A DNA stretch of 64,000 nt from NCBI GenBank assembly GCA_907163375.1, contig CAJQUW010006398.1, positions 38,130 to 102,129 of the forward strand. The letters are read 5' to 3'. The position numbers and the translations under genes are program-made. This DNA is from Prostheceraeus crozeri (taxonomy: Eukaryota; Platyhelminthes; Polycladida; Euryleptidae). Shown here piece by piece: positions 8,489 through 19,951 of the stretch; the stretch's first letter is position 1; each line of letters begins with the position of its first letter. The notes beneath the pieces were generated by a model that ran no database searches, was not told where the DNA came from, and saw only the letters and a list, made by a program, of their open reading frames with translations.

Positions 8489-10574
8489 CAGGGTTGCCAA
8501 CTCACATCGACAAAAATAGTGACCATACTTCGTGGTTTATGTAGAATATGAAAAAACATGATTTTAATCTGTTTTACGCAAGTTGATCAATATTTGATCT
8601 ATAAGTCGTTTTTTATTTATTTCCATGTCATATTATCACAAAATGCAGTGTATACGTGTATAACGAATTTACTATAATTGATTCAAATAATAAATTTATC
8701 TTATTTCGGATACATTATCAAAATGTTAAGTAATTTCTATGAAGTTTGTTGTTTACAATGTACGAGTATACATGTATAAAAGATTCTTGAACATTGTGTA
8801 CATGTACATAAATGATAAATCAAAATTGCGGATATATACTGATTACTGACTTCTCTCTGTATTTTCTTATACTTATCAGGGATTCTTCGGGATATTTTGT
8901 AAGGTGTAAGTTTGTATTGTGTAAAATCACAATATAATGAAAACAATTAGCAGAAGAAGTAAATATAATTCCAAGAGTACTACCGAAATAATTTCGAAAC
9001 CAGACAAGAACCAAAGATACGACGGAAGACATAGTCACATTTCACAGATCGTCAACATATTTTAATTACACTTCCAAATGTGAAATTTTTATTTTTGCAA
9101 TTTAAACGATGCACACAATTTTTACAATTACAACAAGTGCAATTTACTTTACTCAAAAATTTGCTTCAAAGCTACTTAAAAACATTGACTGGTCACATCG
9201 GCAAGAGAAGACCGAAAAAGGGTTTTTTAGTCAATTCGAGAACATTGAATCGATTATAGTTTCAGAAATTCTGTTGTAACGGGTAGACACACTTGGTTGC
9301 TCCAAATGCAGGCGACGTTTCTTTTCTTCCAAATCTTCTACTCGCTGTCTCGTCTCATTCAACTCTTTGTCCACCGCTTGAATGTTACTTTTCAGTTCAT
9401 TTGGTGTGTGTCTTTTGAAGACGCTAACAGATTCCTGAAGGGAGCGCGTTTGAGAAGCATGTTCAATTCTGCACAAAGCCAATTGTTTGGATTCGTTCTT
9501 GTACTGTGTTCCAGCCAGTTCCAGCCTTTTGTATCCGTTCCAACAAACGTTCGGGCGGAACAAAGCATTCACAATTGGAGTGGTCGAAGCGATCCCTCAC
9601 GAAACGAACAGAATCATAAAGCAAGGATCGCATTTTACTTTGATTCAAACATTCAGCGGATTTCATCACAGAAAAGCCACGTTCGACTTTCCATGTTGTG
9701 AGTAACGACCAGCAGAAACGATTCAACTAAGATCATCAGCTTTGGAAATGAGTTTGAGTCATCGACAACAGTTAACAAAGTATCATCTGGATGTTTGGAC
9801 TGCATGTCGCAGAGTTCATCGATGACAGCCAAAGCTGGAACATGGAATGCTTTGGAGAGCTCAGCAAATTTTTTCTTGTCAGTGTTTGTGATGTTCCTCA
9901 GCTTCGCGTAGAAAATGTAAGATCCAAGAGTTACATCAGATTGAAGAAAAGTTTTGAACCGTTTCAAACACCGAAGGTAAACACCTCGTTGTACGAGTCC
10001 CACAGATCTTGACTTTCTTCAAATCTTGATCATCGGATTCAAGCAATTTGGCTTCGACATGGCGATGCGTTTCAGAGAAGAAAAGCGAATCGTTTTTCGA
10101 TTCTACACTGATCGGTTCATCGTTCCAATCAAACAATTCGTCACAGTAATCGTTCGGTTGCAAAGAGATGGAATTTCCCATCCGAAATCGCAACTTTGAC
10201 AGGAAACCCAAAATGAGTTCCAAAGTTGCATGTACACCCAAACCATTGGCCTGTGTTTACCATAAAGAGGTTTATGGTGAATGACAAATTGGTCGAGATG
10301 AATCTGCAAGAGTGGTTGACTGACAATACTTTTCAGATCACTGTTGCTGCATAATTTTACTGTATATTTTTAATACGAGCGCATACAGAGTTGAGCTTAA
10401 TGTATAGATACTTTTGTGTATATATTCATACTTAAATTAGTGATTTTTTATTGTTCAATTCTTTTTAGTTTTGAAATAAGGGGTCACTATTTTTTAGTGA
10501 CTTGGGAAAAAATAGTGACCAAACAGTGACCTTTAGTGACCGGTCACTAAATAGTGACCGAGTTGGCAACCCTG
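8489..10574 (-). mobile_element. hAT transposon A, internally shortened, 8-bp TSD
   Basis: Terminal inverted repeats CAGGGTTGCCAACTC (8489-8503) and its exact complement (10560-10574) are flanked by a perfect 8-bp target duplication AATGCGAC at 8481-8488 and 10575-10582, diagnostic of hAT insertion. Subterminal AATAGTGACC occurs once near the left end (8515-8524) and several times near the right end (about 10485-10560), chiefly in the same orientation, with some inverted copies at the right. At 2.1 kb it is shorter than most autonomous hATs and the coding part is decayed. Confidence 0.9.
9231..10330 (-). pseudogene. hAT A transposase remnant
   Basis: Minus-strand coding remnants spread over several frames. 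The amino-most pieces (about 9936-10330) are poorly conserved. A middle piece (9653-10003) contains 'ELSKAFHVPALAVIDEL'. The next (9463-9726) carries 'ERGFSVMKSAECLNQSKM', the hAT C-terminal dimerisation signature, followed by 'LYDSVRFVRDRF'. The last (9231-9572) is a charged coiled-coil tail. Frameshifts separate the pieces and the BED finger and first catalytic region are not found, so it cannot make a working enzyme. Ends and target duplication identify the superfamily independently. Confidence 0.8.
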
Positions 10575-10582
10575 AATGCGAC

Positions 10583-11065
10583 GGAGGGTGGGTCAACCAA
10601 TATTAACTTTTTTCGATTTTACAGCTTTCATCAGGTGTACATTTATCAAAAGTAGGAGTCTATAGCGAAATTATGACCAATTGATCGATTTAAACAATGT
10701 ATCTGAAGACAGCCATCTCAGAAGAAAAATTACGTTCATACTTATAATAACAAAATATCCGTACAAGATCAATATCGAAAACAGAAAATACAAGTTCAAG
10801 ACCTAACGAAATACATCAAACAAATTATAAATGTCACCCAGCACAAAAATTGTTCAAATGTTGAATTATTTACACATGATTCGAGTTAAAGCCCTGAGGA
10901 AATGTATATCAAAATTAAAAATGTCAATAATCACTTTTGATAAAAATGGTTGAAATGTTGAATTTAAATATAAAGATTTCGAGTTAAAATGAAAAAATGT
11001 GTCTGTGTAGCAAAGTCAACTGAACTGTTGTACTTGCATAAAAATGTAAATGCAAGCACTATTAA
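10583..11065. other. No gene recognised
   Basis: AT-rich spacer. Two loosely similar strings (around 10850 and 10950, each with GTTGAATT and a following CGAGTTAAA) suggest an old duplication. Confidence 0.4.
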
Positions 11066-13483
11066 TTAAAACTGCTGAAAGAAATGCGAAAGACTGACAT
11101 CAAAGCATCGTCTATATCTTCGCGCTTTTATCCAGAACGTTTCGTTGTTTCGCCTTAATTTCTTGCATCTCTTCATGCTTTTTCTCCAAAGTCTCCCCAG
11201 CTGACGACATTTTTTCTTACCTACTTCCATCAGGCCTTGAACAACACAAACTTCCAAAAAATCTTTGAATTTGATGGCTTCATGCAGGCGTTTTTTCTGC
11301 TTTGTTATACAGATTCCCTGATGAGCACATATCGGTTTGCGCCTCAGTTCGTGCGGCAACTACATCAGCTTCTCTGCTATCCAGTGTTATTTTTCTGTTC
11401 TCCAAAGCTTCCAGCGTCCGTCGCTTCTCTACAGTTTCTTCTTTCTTTCTCTCTTCCTCTACTTTTTCTTTGCTAATTCCTCCTCTTCCGGGGCGATCCG
11501 AGCAGAATACGCGCGGTAAGCAAATTTACGAGATCGCTATAATTCAGGAGCTATCAGCATGAGGTGCACATTTCTTTGGTATATGACGCTGACAGCATCT
11601 TTCATCAAGCGAAAACCGTTGACTGACTCATCTGACAATAACACAAGGCTGCTGGTAGGCTTTGCTCTGAGATAGGCTTCTCTCAACGTCGGCGTTAGCG
11701 TGTGCAAGGGATAAAACTCCACGCACAAGATTTGGTGAGAATTCGGCGCCGTACAGCCCAAGAGCATTCTTCTCTTACAAAACAGTTTTCGATAAATTAT
11801 TGATTCGTTTCTATCCCGATGTTTCGGTTTCTTTGTACCACTTTCCTGCAATTTCTTGTGCCTGATAGTGCTTGTATTGGTCAGCCAAAACATCGATCTC
11901 TGATTCATCAATGAATGCCATCTGTCGTGCACTGCGCATTACAGCATCGACTCCTGGAATAGACCATTGCATTACAGGATGCAATGCGGCCAGATCTTTC
12001 AGTATCCTGTTCTGTAGAGGAAGACGACTGGTGAGAAATTCGCTCATGCACTGGCAACATTTTCGGATTGGTTCTGACCTATCGCTTTCAGCGCGTCATT
12101 CCTTTTGCCGCTTTGTTTGTTGAACTGTCAAAGACGTTGCAGGAAAATGTTGAGAGAATTCAGAGACGCGCTCATTTCATTATATGCGGGAAGTCCAAAT
12201 GTGATTGTTCTCGATTCTTACCGCTGGATTATCGTCGCAAAGTAATTAGTTTCAAGATCTTTCAACGAATTATTTCAGACTCAATATATCCTCCCCATCA
12301 TCTTTCATTACCAGTCATGGTCAATTCCAAACAGTTTCGATTCCCTACGATCACAGCTATTCTTCGTGGCGACAGTTTCATTATAAGCATGTAAAAAAAG
12401 CTTTTCAATCATGGATTTTGTGTATGGTGACTTTTATTCAGCATTACTTATTACCGGTACTTCGTTATGACTTAATTCTACAAATGTATTTCTTGGTTTT
12501 ATATGATATGTCTCACGATTTTCAATACTGAGACATTTTTGAAGATGATAATTTATTATCATCACTTTTCTTCCTTGTTGACTCTCCAACATTGATCTTT
12601 ATATTCGACAACTGATTCTCCGCTGCCTGCAAATCGACAAGCAATAGCTGATGACCTCTGCTATCCCCGACCGCATCCACTGTTGGAAACCGAAGCATGA
12701 CAGCTCGTGTCAGTTCCGATAGCTGTTCACAGAGGATGTGAATTATCGACTCCTCTCTTTGAAAAAGAGTAAGAAAGGGATGAAAAATGTCTTCCAGACT
12801 CGCCAAGAACCTTGACTTAAGGATTGATCCTTCGATTTCTAACAAATTCTTCTCCAGTGTTCATTGACTTTTTTTTTTCTTCAATTTTCTTCAATTTTTT
12901 CAAGGTCTTGCTTTGTCGAGTCTCTTCATGAATACCTTCAATGAAATATTCCTCAATTGCCTCCATCATTTGTAGCACCTGTTTCACAGCTGGAATCAGC
13001 GTCAACCAGCGACATCATACGTATTTGATGAATGATCTGTCATTTCAAAGACTATGCTAATTTGCGTTTTTGAAAAATCTTCTTTTCGACATAGCGATGC
13101 CTTGAGGTAGAAGAAGATATCCAACACAAATTGTTCAGCGTCCTCACCGTACTCCTTCATTCCTTCTAATAGGAATTGTGAGTAACAAAGATTGCATTAT
13201 ATGAATGGTGTAAGGCCTCTAGGACCAATTGCTTTCTTGTGTCGGTTGCAAATGGTTTCGTTAGCGTTTGGACCATCTGAGCTGCTTTAGTGGCAGTTCG
13301 AGTCCTTTTTCACTCTAAGTCTCGATAATGGTTTCAGAAACCTGGTCACCTTTGACATGGCGAACATCAGCGCCTTCAAAAAACGAACTTGAACTTTATT
13401 GGATGAGTACTTTCATGATGGAGAGGTGTTTGATAGCTTCGACATTTTGTATATTCGTTTTAATAGTTTTCTACAGTTTCTTC
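11066..13483 (-). pseudogene. hAT B transposase remnant, interrupted by a LINE
   Basis: Minus-strand remnants of a long hAT-like transposase with a coiled-coil tail, a type common in cnidarians and marine invertebrates. In order: a decayed region to about 13006; 'WLTLIPAVKQVLQMMEAIEEYF' (12817-13010); a piece ending with 'VMLRFPTVD' (12522-12845); 'LPLQNRILKDLAALHP' (11811-12047); a dimerisation-like region (11537-11932); and a Lys/Glu-rich tail (11066-11500) with 'AVVAARTEA'-like heptads. The frame changes repeatedly. A plus-strand LINE tail separates the 12.5-kb and 12.0-kb pieces. Terminal inverted repeats were not found. Confidence 0.6.
12120..12520 (+). mobile_element. LINE 3' fragment (CR1/L2-like), inside hAT B
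   Basis: A plus-strand frame contains 'VERIQRRAHFIICG' followed by 'LPLDYRRKVISFKIFQRII', the end of the reverse transcriptase thumb region seen in CR1, L2 and Rex-like LINEs ('leucine-arginine-rich region after RT'). The frame is open to 12394 and similar residues continue in a shifted frame to about 12520. No poly-A or target duplication is clear. It lies antisense in the hAT B gene, so it inserted after hAT B. 5'-truncated, as LINEs usually are. Confidence 0.55.
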
Positions 13484-13491
13484 GTCTAACT

Positions 13492-14193
13492 CAGGGTTCG
13501 GCAAGCGTTATAGACTACTAGGCCATTTCGGGGAGTCAAGAAGGCGCATTAAGCCGGAGAAAGCAAAGTTTCCAAGAAAAGATAAATGAAAACATGTTTC
13601 TTCGAGATGAAAACAACATCAGGATTGACTGAGGAAGCGTTAAACAAATTTAGCAGAATGTCATTTAGGTGTTCGTCTGTGAGCTGAGATCGCAGCTTGT
13701 TCTTACAAAATTTCATCTTCGAAAAGTGCTGCTCGAACGAATTGGTGCTGCCAAAAAATGCGAACACGCACATGGTACGGGCTAACAATAATGGAAACTG
13801 AGAGATTGGCAATTTACGGTAGAAGTCAATGAGAATGGTGTAAGAAGGGAACTTAGACGAGAGAACGTCGGAAGCTTGCAGTTCAACTAAGTCCATTTGC
13901 ACATCAGTGGGAGCATCGTCGTAGGGAAAATCGAAAGGAGTGCTGACTAGCTTGAGCTCTTGCAAATTAGAACGTGAGGGATGTATCACACTGGGTAAGG
14001 TGAGGGAAATGAACATATTCGCCCTTATGCAGCTGTTTCTCCTATAAAATCAGCTTTGTTTCGAATTGTTTCTGCGAAAGCTGCTACAAGTCAGCTAGGC
14101 CGGATGCAGCTGAAAAAATCAAGGAGCCGTTAGGCCGGACGGAATACTGGCTAGGCCGCATCCGGCATAAAGGCCTGAGTTTGCCGAACCCTA
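13492..14193 (-). mobile_element. hAT C, short deletion derivative with 8-bp TSD
   Basis: The ends CAGGGTTCGGCAA (13492) and TTGCCGAACCCTA (to 14193) form an inverted repeat with one terminal mismatch and are flanked by a perfect 8-bp duplication GTCTAACT (13484-13491 and 14194-14201). The 702-bp unit holds only the 3' part of a transposase gene. Subterminal CTAGGCC occurs in the same orientation at both ends (left near 13520, right at several sites between 14095 and 14160). Confidence 0.88.
13549..14016 (-). pseudogene. hAT C transposase, C-terminal domain only
   Basis: A 155-residue open frame. 'FGSTNSFEQHFSKMK' followed by 'RSQLTDEHLNDIL' is the C-terminal dimerisation region of hAT transposases close to the ZBED5/GTF2IRD2 (Charlie-like) group, where the consensus reads 'FGSTY.CE..FS.MK' and 'LTDEHL'. 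The catalytic RNase H-like core and zinc finger are absent, and the frame occupies most of a 702-bp element, so this is an internal-deletion product mobilised in trans. Confidence 0.8.
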
Positions 14194-14201
14194 GTCTAAC
14201 T

Positions 14202-16622
14202 CATTACCATTATGAAAATTATTCCTAATTATAGAATATCCAAAATGTAGGTAAAACTAGGTTTTTCGAGAAAAAAGGAAAAAATAGGTGAAAGTATGAA
14301 AGTAGCACTTGAAAGCCTGGATTTAGTTGAAACATCTTCTATATTCTTATGACCATAAAAATATCACAGCGGCTTCAGACAGATGTTTCAAAACAACATT
14401 TCATTTATGACTTTTTCATGATGCATGTAATGTCAAAGAATTTTGGAAGTCATAAAAATACCTGTTGTTCCTTGAAATGATCACTGTCTAATGTTGCTTT
14501 TCTAACTTAGTTGGGAGAGAGATCTGCCCTGTTTCAGATCAGTCCATTTAAAACATTGATGATAATAGATATGTACATTTCACATCACCTGAAACTTGCC
14601 ATTCACTATTTTAGTTGCCATGCCGATATACGTGCAACATTTTTTTCATTGGCACCGGAAATTTGACCAAATTTATTAGGATTTGTAACAGACGATTTCA
14701 AATGCAACATCAAACTATAGATAGAATTTAAGTTTAGTAACCAGAATACTATGAACTTAGGGAAAATTTATGAGACCAAAGGATAAATTTACGCTGAAGT
14801 CAAATCGAAACTTCAAAACTTATCCGAATAATTACTGATGGTGTTTGGGCAATGATTGCCTGCAATAGTACCTGCAATTATTACCATTTACAACACTACA
14901 CTCGGCTAAGGATTATCCTGAGCATGTATAGCAATCGATATGTCAATAAGCAATCGATATGACGCAACAATTGTAATTGTAGTTAAATACAAAATATCGC
15001 TCTGTCAAATGTTTAATGATGTCACATAATTATTTTCTTTAAGTTCATAATTTACATTTCCCTACATACACTAGAGCCTAATGCGTTCTCTGAAGGGAGT
15101 GCCTGCAAACAAGTACCACATGCATGAGACCATGTGAATGCATATTTAAATATGATCATATAAGGAAATAATATCATCAAGGAAATAATCACTAAGAGAT
15201 AGTTTATTATCTGAAAGCTATTTACTGAAATTGCTTTTAAAAGTTTTGCAAGCTGTCTCTTCTCGATTCTAAGCTTTATGAAGTTTCTTCTCGGTCCACA
15301 CTCACCAACAAATATTTAGAGAGCTAATTGTCAGTGGCAACTTCATCGACAAACTTCGATAAGATCATGAAAATCCTTCTTATAAAATGTACCTACATGA
15401 TTAACTGTTCATAAAGCAATCCACTATTAAAGCGCACAAACTGCGTTCAGAAGGTCTAAATTTCTTATGATGCAAAAAAGGTGTACTGGGATCTTTTCCT
15501 ACCAAAAGTATTGGCTAACTTTTGGATTTTCATTTCCGATAGTTTGCCTCGGTATAAGCTTTAAGGACAACAGTGATCTCAGTACCTTAGATTAATGTGA
15601 ACGAGTAGAACACTGCACGCTCTTATGTCAGGGTAATGGACGCTTCTTATCAACTATACGCCATCATAAACAATTTCAAGGGACAAATTCCCCTCCTTTT
15701 ACTTAAATCTCCCAAACATGTGAAAACATACACCTGATCAATTACATCTTCCATATACTGCTAGTCTGCGTACGAGTCTCAGGAATACTGCATATCATAT
15801 CGATAAATCATAAACCAAATCTTAGCAGAATTAAGTTTAGAGTGAGAAAAATTGAGCATGATACTATGAAACTTGTCAAATTCGAAGAGTCGAACCAAAA
15901 TTCTGATATTAGCCTATGATATTTCTTTTGTGATTTAATCATTGATATCATAGAACATTCCAACAGCATGTTTCCAATTTGCTGTATACGTAGATTTCGC
16001 AAAACATTTTATAAGCAGATTTTCTTATAGATCAACCGATGACAATTGTTCAAGAACATATTTTTCACCTCGGTGGTATAAACTTAAGGAAAACCCCGAC
16101 AGTATGTTTTTCCATCAAAGCAGAATATTTCAGGAATTGTAAAATGCCACGTTTCAGGCAATAAATGCATGTAGGCCTACAGAACCTACCTCATAAGTCA
16201 GAAGGTAGCTCTGTAGTCTAACTATTGACCTATTTCAACGATTCTGATTTCTATCGTACTGCAGATGTAGCGGTCCACATTGCAGGGATGGCCTGCTCCA
16301 ATGATCAATTTCTCACATCACATAATATTGAATTTCTCACTTGACGCTTGGATGACAAATATTCGTTTAGCAATCGTTCATAGAACAAGAAACTTGGGTC
16401 TGAATGGGTCCGGCCTCAGACCCAACAGCGAACAATAAAATTGTTGGATTCGAGACCCAAGATCTGCTTCAAACTATTCAATAGCTCTCGTGTAAACCAC
16501 ATTCACCGCAATTCTACAACACCTCAATGTTTTGAATATCCTTCCCATGGGCCATAATTTGTCAATAATGCAACCATCGCTTGGGGTCTTATCTATCATT
16601 GTACTCTTGCTTCCACTGCTTT
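14202..16622. other. No gene; left part of a possible hAT-like host element
   Basis: AT-rich, without supported coding sequence. CAGGGATGGCC at 16283 is the mirror of GCCCATCCCTG ending at 19346 and may start a hAT-like element into which the Tc1 element inserted. Two adjacent hairpins are at 16396-16423 (GGGTCTGA with TCAGACCC) and about 16422-16447 (CCAACA with TGTTGG). Confidence 0.4.
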
Positions 16623-16624
16623 TA

Positions 16625-18280
16625 CAGATTGTTTCATAAAAAATGGATCACCCTTAAACATCGCCTTAACTTCAACTTTGTCTAACTCCGCCAAACTTGA
16701 ACGAATTTCTCTGAAATGTGGAAGATATGTCAGTTGTGCTTACTAATATCATTGTTGGAAATTTCAAGCATGAATATTGAGTTGTTTTCCTGTTATAGAT
16801 AAAAAAGTAGTAGATAATTTGATCTTCATTTAGCAATGTTACACAAAATCATACCTCACTCTTATAAAATTACATTTGTTTCCTTTGTTATGTAATATGT
16901 TGTTCTACAAGCCAAAAGCTATCAAGCAAAACAAAAATAAAGAAAATCGGTCAATCAGAGCCAGTATAGCACCATTATTCATCAACAATAATGTAACTGC
17001 TACATGTGATTAACTGGACTTCATGTTCCATAGCTTCCTGACTTCGTTGCGGTGGTGTTGGCAGCACTCCTGATTGCTTTCAGCTAGAAATCTATCTCTT
17101 ACCGGTTGAAAACAATACAAAGAACAAATGAACAATAACGAGATCGCATTCACAAAAGGCAAAGTGTCAGCCTTGCTAGAACAAGGGTTTTCTTTGCGAG
17201 CTACAAGCAAGCGACTAAATGTCCCTTACACAAATGTGCATCGATGGCATAATAATGATTTTCGACTCTGTCGTAAAGAGGGCTCTGGCCGTCCACGCAA
17301 AACATCCAAACGTAGAGACCGCCTAATTTTGAGATTTGTTAAAGTTGATCCAAGTCTCTCGTTAGCTGAGATGGCTGCACTAGACTCGTCTATTTCTAAG
17401 TCCACTATTCGTAGAAGACTTATTGAGTCGAATTTCAAGAACTGTAAGAGGCCCTCTCAGATCGAATTATCAGATCAGCATACAAAAAGACGTCTCAGAT
17501 GGGCAATGAGTCATTGTCACTGGCGAAATCAATGGGATCGGGTTGTCTGGTCTGATGAGGCATCAGTCCGTCTGAAGGATAGTGATGGTCGATTGAGATT
17601 ATGGATAAAATCTGATCAGGAAATTCCGAGACATTTGCATCGTCCCCGGGTACAAGGTGGTGCGACTCTACTGATTTGGGCTGACATTTGGACCAATGGC
17701 CGCTCTGAACTTCACATACAGCAAGGAACCATGAATTCTGAACGTTATGTGAATGTTTTACGAATGAACATTGGCCAAATGACAGATCAACTTGGTGATC
17801 CATCGACTTGGTTATTTATGGATGATAATGCTACGTGTCACAGGAGTAGTAGAGTCAACTTATGCAAGTCTCAATTAGGGCTTAGGACACTATCTTGGCC
17901 AGCTCGTTCTCCTGATCTGAATCCCATAGAAAATGTATGGAGTATTCTAAAACGCAACGTTCGTCGTTCACTGCTACCTACAGATGGCGTATCACAACTT
18001 ACGTCACTGTTAAAAAGAGAGTGGAGAAAGTTAGATCAATCAAAAATCAACGATATCATCGAATCAATGCCTAGACGAATTGGTAGTGTCATTGACAATA
18101 CGGGTAGGGCCACAAAATATTAGCTTCTTAAGAACCGTTGCTGTATCATAGCTTATCAGATTATATAAGGACATTTAAATATATTAGGGACATGAAATAA
18201 CATGAAAAATGCTTTCTGTGTCATACTTATGCTTTATTTAGTCAAATTTTGGGATGATCCACTTTTTATGAAACGGACTG
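16625..18280 (+). mobile_element. Tc1-type transposon, complete
   Basis: Inverted ends of about 29 bp, CAG..(G/C)TTTCATAAAAA.TGGATCA, start at 16625 and end at 18280 and are flanked on both sides by the TA dinucleotide (16623-16624, 18281-18282), the Tc1/mariner target. The two repeats differ at about five positions. The single gene fills the middle and is uninterrupted. Size (1656 bp) is normal for Tc1. Confidence 0.92.
17128..18123 (+). CDS. Tc1-type DD34E transposase, full length
   Basis: Cuts and pastes the surrounding element at TA sites. The protein is 331 residues, typical for Tc1. Residues 1-50 form a first helix-turn-helix ('LRATSKRLNVPYTNVHRW'); a GRPR linker is at 54-57; a second helix-turn-helix lies at about 65-105. 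The catalytic triad is D143 in 'VVWSDEAS', D233 in 'FMDDNATCH' and E268 in 'NPIENVW', leaving 34 residues between the last two: DD34E. The frame has no stop or shift, so the enzyme may be functional. No intron is needed. The start methionine follows a short AT-rich leader about 500 bp inside the left end. Confidence 0.95.
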   Translation: MNNNEIAFTKGKVSALLEQGFSLRATSKRLNVPYTNVHRWHNNDFRLCRKEGSGRPRKTSKRRDRLILRFVKVDPSLSLAEMAALDSSISKSTIRRRLIESNFKNCKRPSQIELSDQHTKRRLRWAMSHCHWRNQWDRVVWSDEASVRLKDSDGRLRLWIKSDQEIPRHLHRPRVQGGATLLIWADIWTNGRSELHIQQGTMNSERYVNVLRMNIGQMTDQLGDPSTWLFMDDNATCHRSSRVNLCKSQLGLRTLSWPARSPDLNPIENVWSILKRNVRRSLLPTDGVSQLTSLLKREWRKLDQSKINDIIESMPRRIGSVIDNTGRATKY

Positions 18281-18282
18281 TA

Positions 18283-19951
18283 ATTGATTTCCATTTGTTT
18301 GTGAACCTTTTGATTCAAAAAATTAAATTCATAATACTGAGGCTAAGCACAAAAGAATACTAACGCAATACTCAGTACTGCGCATGTACACACGTTTCAA
18401 TACTTTTCTGCAGTGCCCAAACCTACAGGCGCAGTAAACGCAACGGTGAACTTCATTTTCTCCGACCATCGGTTCTGGATCGCCCGACAGGAATTCTTCC
18501 TCTTCATCACTTTCGCTTACACGATGGAATCGTCTATGTCATTCTGTTCATCGCGACAGTGTGCGCAGTGTTCATTCCACATGTTCATTCCTACATTTTC
18601 CCTGCATGGAGTACTTTCTTCCAGCTAATGCAGTTCTTCATTCAAAGCTCTACTATTTTCGTTGAGAAAACGGACGGATTCACTTCAATAAATCATGACA
18701 GATAGCTCGTCACCACTGATCTTATGGAAGCACGTTTTCGTGATGAAACAACGCTTCTGTTTATCTACTCGAGTTTAGGCTTTCTTGATGAGGACAGTAG
18801 CTGTGAGAACACGCCGATGCTGGAAAGAGCGCTAAGATCGAACTTAAACCCATAGCAAAAAGCAAGGAAAAATATCCCAAATAGGACTGTTTGGTGTCTA
18901 AATAGCAGGAAGTTTTGGTGGGTTATGCTTTGTTCTCAGGTGATATGTCCAAATAAAGCTGTGTCCTAATTATAGCCCCTCTAATAGAGGAAGTACACGG
19001 ATTTACAGCTTTTTGCAACTTAATGTAGGCTGCATGTAGAAGGAAAACTGCTACTGAACGCATGTGATCATAGAAAGAAAAAAATTGTGCATTTTGTTGA
19101 TCATCAACCTTACAAACAAGCACTTTATGATGACTGCAAAGATGTAGATCTGATGCATTGTTTCAATCGGATAGAACTGAAGCCAAATTTTCTAAAAAAA
19201 GATACATTTCTCACTCATCTTTCCTTGTTTCTCACAATTTCTCACGTTTTCTCACACCCAACCAAATTTCTCACGTTTTTCGCATTTCTTGCATGGACAT
19301 TGGATACATCATGTGATTTGCTACTGGAAATGTTTGCCCATCCCTGATTTAGATGGTTCGCATACAACATACTTCCAGTTAAAAGTCATTACATGCATGT
19401 TAGAAACGAACTTGCTTTGTCTCTTACAATAATGTTTCATGACTGACCTACAGTTTCTCTGGTCAAAGTTGTATTAGTTTCGCAAACCTCAATTCATGCT
19501 GTTCAAATTATTCTACATTTTCAATCCATCCAGCTTTGTTATTAACTCAATCCAAATTCAATAGAGGCCTAATCACAGATAGATATAATCATAGTACAAG
19601 TGATGTTATTTACTGATGCATCATTGTCTATATAGCCCTACATGCATCTCTATGTACCTACGCAAACATGCCAGTCATACATAAGACAGTCTATTCACAA
19701 TTATTGCATATTCAAAATTCTGACACTAAAAGGTAAAATAATTGAAGCAATCAACTTTTAATATATACTTCGGCCCTTTTGAAACTCAAATTGACATCGA
19801 GCTTCACTTGCTTGCACAGTAGTTTTTGGATATTTGTGAAAAATACCTGATGAAATTATAATCGTATTATGCCCCAAATCAAATGAGTTCAATGAATCAG
19901 CTGTAATATATAACAAAATCAATAGCCTACAGGTCTATACTATAGGTATAT
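18283..19951. other. No gene; TTTCTCAC array
   Basis: No recognised gene. Between about 19205 and 19285 the octamer TTTCTCAC or a close variant occurs about six times, forming the right subterminal part of the possible element ending at 19346. Short frames at 18413-18628 and 19087-19347 have no recognisable content. Confidence 0.45.

Larger units (their letters stand above)
16283..19346. mobile_element. Possible non-autonomous hAT-like element split by Tc1
   Basis: The left end CAGGGATGG (16283) and the complementary right end CCATCCCTG (to 19346, with one base different beyond) form a short inverted repeat. TTTCTCAC recurs near both ends in the same orientation (about 16313 and 16344; several copies at 19205-19285), the architecture shared by other CAGGG-ended elements here. 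No target duplication is visible at the flanks, so the call is tentative. Removing the Tc1 insertion would leave about 1.4 kb without a gene. Confidence 0.35.

Noticed and set aside
10620-10660. CTGATGA on the minus strand near GAAA as a third hammerhead
   Set aside because: No stem II can form between the two core strings and no stem I pairs around them.
11237-11562. Three plus-strand frames rich in Ser, Phe and Leu
   Set aside because: They mirror the Lys/Glu-rich coiled-coil tail of the hAT B transposase on the opposite strand.
18413-18628. A 71-codon frame with hydrophobic runs
   Set aside because: No start context, family or neighbour supports it; it lies in repeat-rich DNA.
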